Origin: Candidatus Cloacimonas sp. 4484_140
GTDB lineage: Bacteria > Cloacimonadota > Cloacimonadia > JGIOTU-2
Length of the DNA: 7,567 bases
Reading direction: 5' to 3'
Assembly (NCBI GenBank): GCA_002049945.1
Contig: MVCT01000050.1
Span: 1 to 7,567, forward strand
Part shown: in pieces, positions 5,309 through 7,567 of the stretch
Position numbering within the stretch: position 1 is the first letter of the stretch
How the letters are laid out: every line of letters begins with the position of its first letter
Notes under the pieces: model-generated
Database searches by the model: none
The model's input: only the letters and a program-made list of their open reading frames with translations
What the model was told of the DNA's origin: nothing
Position numbers and translations under genes: made by a program

Positions 5309-5710
5309 ATGGCAGTAAAAAGCAAACAGAAAAAAACAGTAAGAAAAAAGAAAGTCCGTCTCCAGGAAACAGACGGAGTAGCCCATATCCAGGCAACTTT
5401 TAATAATACTATTATCACAATTACTGATAGAAAAGGTAATGTGATCGCTTGGTCAAGCTGTGGCAAAAATGGTTTCAAGAATTCCAAGAAAAGCACTTCC
5501 TATGCAGCTCAGCAGACTGCAAAGGATATCGCAGGAACAGTGTTGAATATGGGTTTAAGAAATATACATGTTAGGGTGAGTGGACCTGGTTCCGGAAGAG
5601 ATTCTGCAGTTCGTTCACTTCAGTCAGAGGGCTTGAATGTATTGTCAATTCTTGATACGACTCCCATTCCTCATAATGGATGTCGTCCACCCAAACGAAG
5701 AAGAATTTAA
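5309..5710 (+). CDS. rpsK: 30S ribosomal protein uS11 (S11)
   Basis: uS11 (133 residues) lies on the platform of the small subunit, next to the mRNA exit channel and the Shine-Dalgarno helix. The N-terminal 17 residues are highly basic. Core motifs are ATFNNTIITITDRKGNVIAW (29-48), HVRVSGPGSGRDSAVRSLQ (87-105) and the invariant ending TPIPHNGCRPPKRRRI (118-133). The Asn-Gly at 123-124 corresponds to the site known to carry isoaspartate in E. coli S11 (Asn119). The loop SSCGKNGFKNSKKSTSYAAQ (49-68) departs from the usual SSAGxxGFKGSRKSTPxAAQ at several positions. ATG follows AGGAGA (5299-5304). Normal place between rpsM and rpsD. Confidence 0.98.
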   Translation: MAVKSKQKKTVRKKKVRLQETDGVAHIQATFNNTIITITDRKGNVIAWSSCGKNGFKNSKKSTSYAAQQTAKDIAGTVLNMGLRNIHVRVSGPGSGRDSAVRSLQSEGLNVLSILDTTPIPHNGCRPPKRRRI

Positions 5711-5715
5711 GAGGA
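5709..5715 (+). promoter_or_regulatory. Ribosome binding site deciding the rpsD start
   Basis: AAGAGGA overlaps the rpsK stop and is 6 bases upstream of ATG 5722. It excludes the in-frame ATG at 5680, which lies upstream within rpsK and would add 14 residues not found in uS4. Confidence 0.85.
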
Positions 5716-5721
5716 TTCAGA

Positions 5722-6351
5722 ATGGCTAGATTTTTAGGATCAAAATGTAAATTATGTAGAAGAGAAGGTGTGAAACTCTTTTTGAAAGGTGCACGTTGTT
5801 ACACTCAAAAGTGCAGTATTGAACGCAGAAATACTCCTCCCGGAGAGAGTAAAAGAAGATATCGCGCAAAACTCAGCGACTATGGGATACATCTTCGTGA
5901 AAAGCAAAAGGCAAAGAGAACCTATGGTCTTCTTGAAAAACAGTTTAAGAACTATTTCAAGAAAGCATCCAAAATGAAGGGTGTGACCGGTGAAAATCTT
6001 TTAAGACTTCTCGAAATACGTTTAGATAATACTATCTATAGAATGGGTTTTGCAACCTCACGAAATGCTGCTCGCCAGCTTGTTAATCATGGACATGTGC
6101 TGGTCGATGGTAAAAAAGTTGATATTCCATCATTTCTAATTGCACCCGGACAAAAGATAGAAATAAGAAGTAAAAGTAGACAAATACCTAATATCCATGA
6201 AGCTATGGAAGCACACAAGTCACTTGATCAGTTCAACTGGCTTGAAGTTCATCCTGAAGAATTTTCGGGTTATGTGAAAACTCTGCCAACTGCAGATCAG
6301 CTTCCACAGGATATTGATCATAGATTGATTGTTGAATTCTACTCTAAATAA
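5722..6351 (+). CDS. rpsD: 30S ribosomal protein uS4 (S4), zinc form
   Basis: uS4 (209 residues) is a primary 16S rRNA-binding protein that nucleates assembly of the 30S body and guards mRNA entry. The N-terminal zinc knuckle is complete: C9, C12, C26 and C31, as in Thermus and Bacillus S4 zinc forms. The typical RNTPPG and KLSDYGIHLREKQKAKRTYG (50-69) segments follow. The S4 RNA-binding domain is at about 97-160, with RLDNTIYRMGFATSRNAARQ (100-119), LVNHGHVLVDGKKVDIPS, then PGQKIEIRSKSR. The C-terminus (RLIVEFYSK) is normal. ATG 5722 is chosen over 5680 because it gives the family N-terminus MARFLGSKCKLCRR. It lies between rpsK and rpoA, as in E. coli. No S4 autoregulatory leader is visible. 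Confidence 0.98.
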   Translation: MARFLGSKCKLCRREGVKLFLKGARCYTQKCSIERRNTPPGESKRRYRAKLSDYGIHLREKQKAKRTYGLLEKQFKNYFKKASKMKGVTGENLLRLLEIRLDNTIYRMGFATSRNAARQLVNHGHVLVDGKKVDIPSFLIAPGQKIEIRSKSRQIPNIHEAMEAHKSLDQFNWLEVHPEEFSGYVKTLPTADQLPQDIDHRLIVEFYSK

Positions 6352-6366
6352 TACATAGGAGTACAC

Positions 6367-7377
6367 ATGGTTGATTTAGAACCAATACAAATGCCTACAT
6401 ATATTGATAAGGACGAAAAGACCTATTCAAAAACCTATGGTAAATTCACCATCGGTCCCTTTGAGCGGGGATTCGGCACTACGATCGCAAATTCTTTCCG
6501 TCGAGTGCTTTTGTCTGCAATACAGGGTGGAGCAGTACGTTTTGTAAAGGTGCATGGACTCCAGCATCAATATGCTGCGATACCCGGTGCACGGGAAGAC
6601 TATATCGAACTTATTCTTAACCTGAAAAATCTTGTGCTCAAGATCAACAGCAGTAAAGAAGAGAAGCTCGAATTATCTGTAAAAGGTCCGGGCAAGATCA
6701 CTGCCGGACAGATCACCGTACCCAAAAATGTTGAGATCATAAATAAAGACCTATATCTCCTTGAACTTGTCGATGATGTTGATTTTCATATGGAACTCTG
6801 GGCAAATAACGGTATCGGTTACGTTCGTGAAAATGAGCATGACACATCAGAAATACAAATAGGGATGATCCCCATTGATTCAATTTATTCCTCGATACGA
6901 AAAGTAAATTTCAATATCGGCAAGGAAAGAGTTGATGAGAAGATCGACTATGACAAGATCATTCTTGAAATATGGACTGATGGAAGTATCATGCCGGAAG
7001 AAGCACTTAGTCTTGCAGCAAAAATATTGAAGGATTGTTTCCAGGCAATTATTCGATTCAAAGAGGAACCAAAATATATCAAGAGAGAAAAGATCGATCC
7101 TGAGCTGAAAAATCTTCAAAAACTTATGAAAATGAAGGTCGGTGAACTTGAGCTGAGTGTCCGTTGCAGCAATTGCCTTGCAGCATCAAAGATCGGATTC
7201 GTAAAAGAACTGGTTGCAAAAACAGAGAACCAGCTTCTTCGCTTGCGTAATTTCGGCAAGAAATCTCTTGATGAAGTGAAAACTGTACTTGATCGTTACG
7301 GATTGAAACTTGGTATGGATATTAAGAAAATTGATGACCAACTTGACACTCTCAAAAAAATTGAGGAACAAAAATGA
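6367..7377 (+). CDS. rpoA: DNA-directed RNA polymerase subunit alpha
   Basis: Alpha (336 residues, near E. coli's 329) dimerises to scaffold beta and beta' and contacts promoter UP elements and activators. The N-terminal domain spans about 15-235: GPFERGFGTTIANSFRRVLL (30-49), with R45 matching the assembly-critical E. coli R45, and EDYIELILNLKNLVLK (77-92). A flexible linker covers about 236-252. The C-terminal domain (about 255-320) contains ELSVRCSNCL (262-271) and NFGKKSLDEVK (295-305). DNA-contact residues R266, N269, G297, K299, S300 and E303 correspond to E. coli R265, N268, G296, K298, S299 and E302, so UP-element binding is expected to be kept. ATG follows AGGAG (6357-6361) by 5 bases. 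The stop overlaps rplQ as ATGA. Confidence 0.98.
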   Translation: MVDLEPIQMPTYIDKDEKTYSKTYGKFTIGPFERGFGTTIANSFRRVLLSAIQGGAVRFVKVHGLQHQYAAIPGAREDYIELILNLKNLVLKINSSKEEKLELSVKGPGKITAGQITVPKNVEIINKDLYLLELVDDVDFHMELWANNGIGYVRENEHDTSEIQIGMIPIDSIYSSIRKVNFNIGKERVDEKIDYDKIILEIWTDGSIMPEEALSLAAKILKDCFQAIIRFKEEPKYIKREKIDPELKNLQKLMKMKVGELELSVRCSNCLAASKIGFVKELVAKTENQLLRLRNFGKKSLDEVKTVLDRYGLKLGMDIKKIDDQLDTLKKIEEQK

Positions 7378-7567
7378 GACATCAGAAAAAAGGCACAACA
7401 TCATTTGGCAGAATTTTAGGGAAGAAAAAAGCTCTTTTGAATAATCTCGTTAAAGCACTTCTGCAAAATGAGAGAATTGAAACTACACTTGCTCGTGCAA
7501 AAGAAACAGGACGTCTTTCAGAAAAACTGATCACATACGGAAAAAAAGGTACTGTTCATGCACGCAG
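7374..7567 (+). CDS. rplQ: 50S ribosomal protein bL17 (L17), 5' part only
   Basis: bL17 lies near the peptide exit tunnel of the large subunit. The first 64 residues are present before the window ends, so it is partial, not truncated. The N-terminus MRHQKKGTTSFGRILGKKKA matches the family MRHxKxGxxLxRxxxHRxAL region. LLNNLVKALLQNERIETTLA (21-40) and RAKETGRLSEKLITYGKKG are the usual LxHExIxTTLxRAKExRxxxExLITxxK helices. The ATG overlaps the rpoA stop by four bases (ATGA) and follows GAGGA (7363-7367) by 6 bases, suggesting translational coupling to rpoA. Its place directly after rpoA is almost universal. Confidence 0.96.
   Translation, partial: MRHQKKGTTSFGRILGKKKALLNNLVKALLQNERIETTLARAKETGRLSEKLITYGKKGTVHAR

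Noticed and set aside
5173..5496. 107-residue minus-strand frame spanning the rpsM/rpsK junction
   Set aside because: Overlaps two conserved genes; its composition arises from reverse-complemented lysine/arginine codons.
5680..5721. Upstream in-frame ATG giving rpsD 14 extra residues
   Set aside because: Overlaps the invariant rpsK C-terminus, has no ribosome binding site and does not match uS4 N-termini; ATG 5722 has AAGAGGA at good spacing.
1..7567. Search for a novel system, mobile element, CRISPR array or RNA gene
   Set aside because: Virtually every base is in conserved housekeeping genes in standard order; no direct-repeat arrays, terminal inverted repeats or foreign genes were seen.

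Overview
This window is an uninterrupted stretch of the bacterial spc/alpha ribosomal-protein gene cluster, entirely on the + strand. It begins inside the 3' end of rplF (uL6) and ends inside the 5' part of rplQ (bL17). Thirteen complete genes lie between: rplR, rpsE, rpmD, rplO, secY, adk, map, infA, rpmJ, rpsM, rpsK, rpsD and rpoA. All look intact. With infA started at 4566, the non-coding sequence totals about 104 bases in nine short gaps. The longest gap is 18 bases, so there is no gene-free stretch of note, and no visible room for a terminator or leader RNA.

Layout. Bases 1-1815 carry large-subunit proteins uL6, uL18, uL30 and uL15 plus small-subunit uS5. Bases 1815-4784 carry the non-ribosomal core: the SecY translocon channel, adenylate kinase, methionine aminopeptidase and initiation factor IF-1. 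Bases 4802-6351 carry bL36, uS13, uS11 and uS4. Bases 6367-7377 carry the RNA polymerase alpha subunit, followed by bL17. In E. coli the spc operon ends after rpmJ and the alpha operon starts at rpsM. Here only 13 bases separate those genes and they hold mainly a Shine-Dalgarno sequence, so the two operons probably form one transcript. From rpmD to infA every junction overlaps or is 2 bases wide, which suggests translational coupling.

Organism. The sequence is bacterial: SecY of the bacterial type, bL17, bL36, a 72-residue IF-1 and a single alpha subunit with a C-terminal domain. It is moderately AT-rich. The secY-adk-map-infA-rpmJ-rpsM-rpsK-rpsD-rpoA-rplQ order is widespread (Firmicutes, Thermotogae, Deinococcus and many candidate phyla) and does not fix a phylum. 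Zinc-binding forms of uS4, bL36 and adenylate kinase, and several unusual residues in conserved stretches (SecY, uS11, uS13), fit a lineage away from the common model bacteria, possibly an uncultured one. I cannot name it from this sequence.

How the genes work together. The products build ribosomes (eight complete r-proteins plus two partial), start translation (IF-1), trim the initiator methionine (Map), insert and export proteins (SecY), balance adenylate pools (Adk) and assemble RNA polymerase (alpha). I found no undescribed system, mobile element, CRISPR array or RNA gene. The points worth a second look are small: start-codon choices, coupling, absence of an S4 leader site, and specific residue changes.
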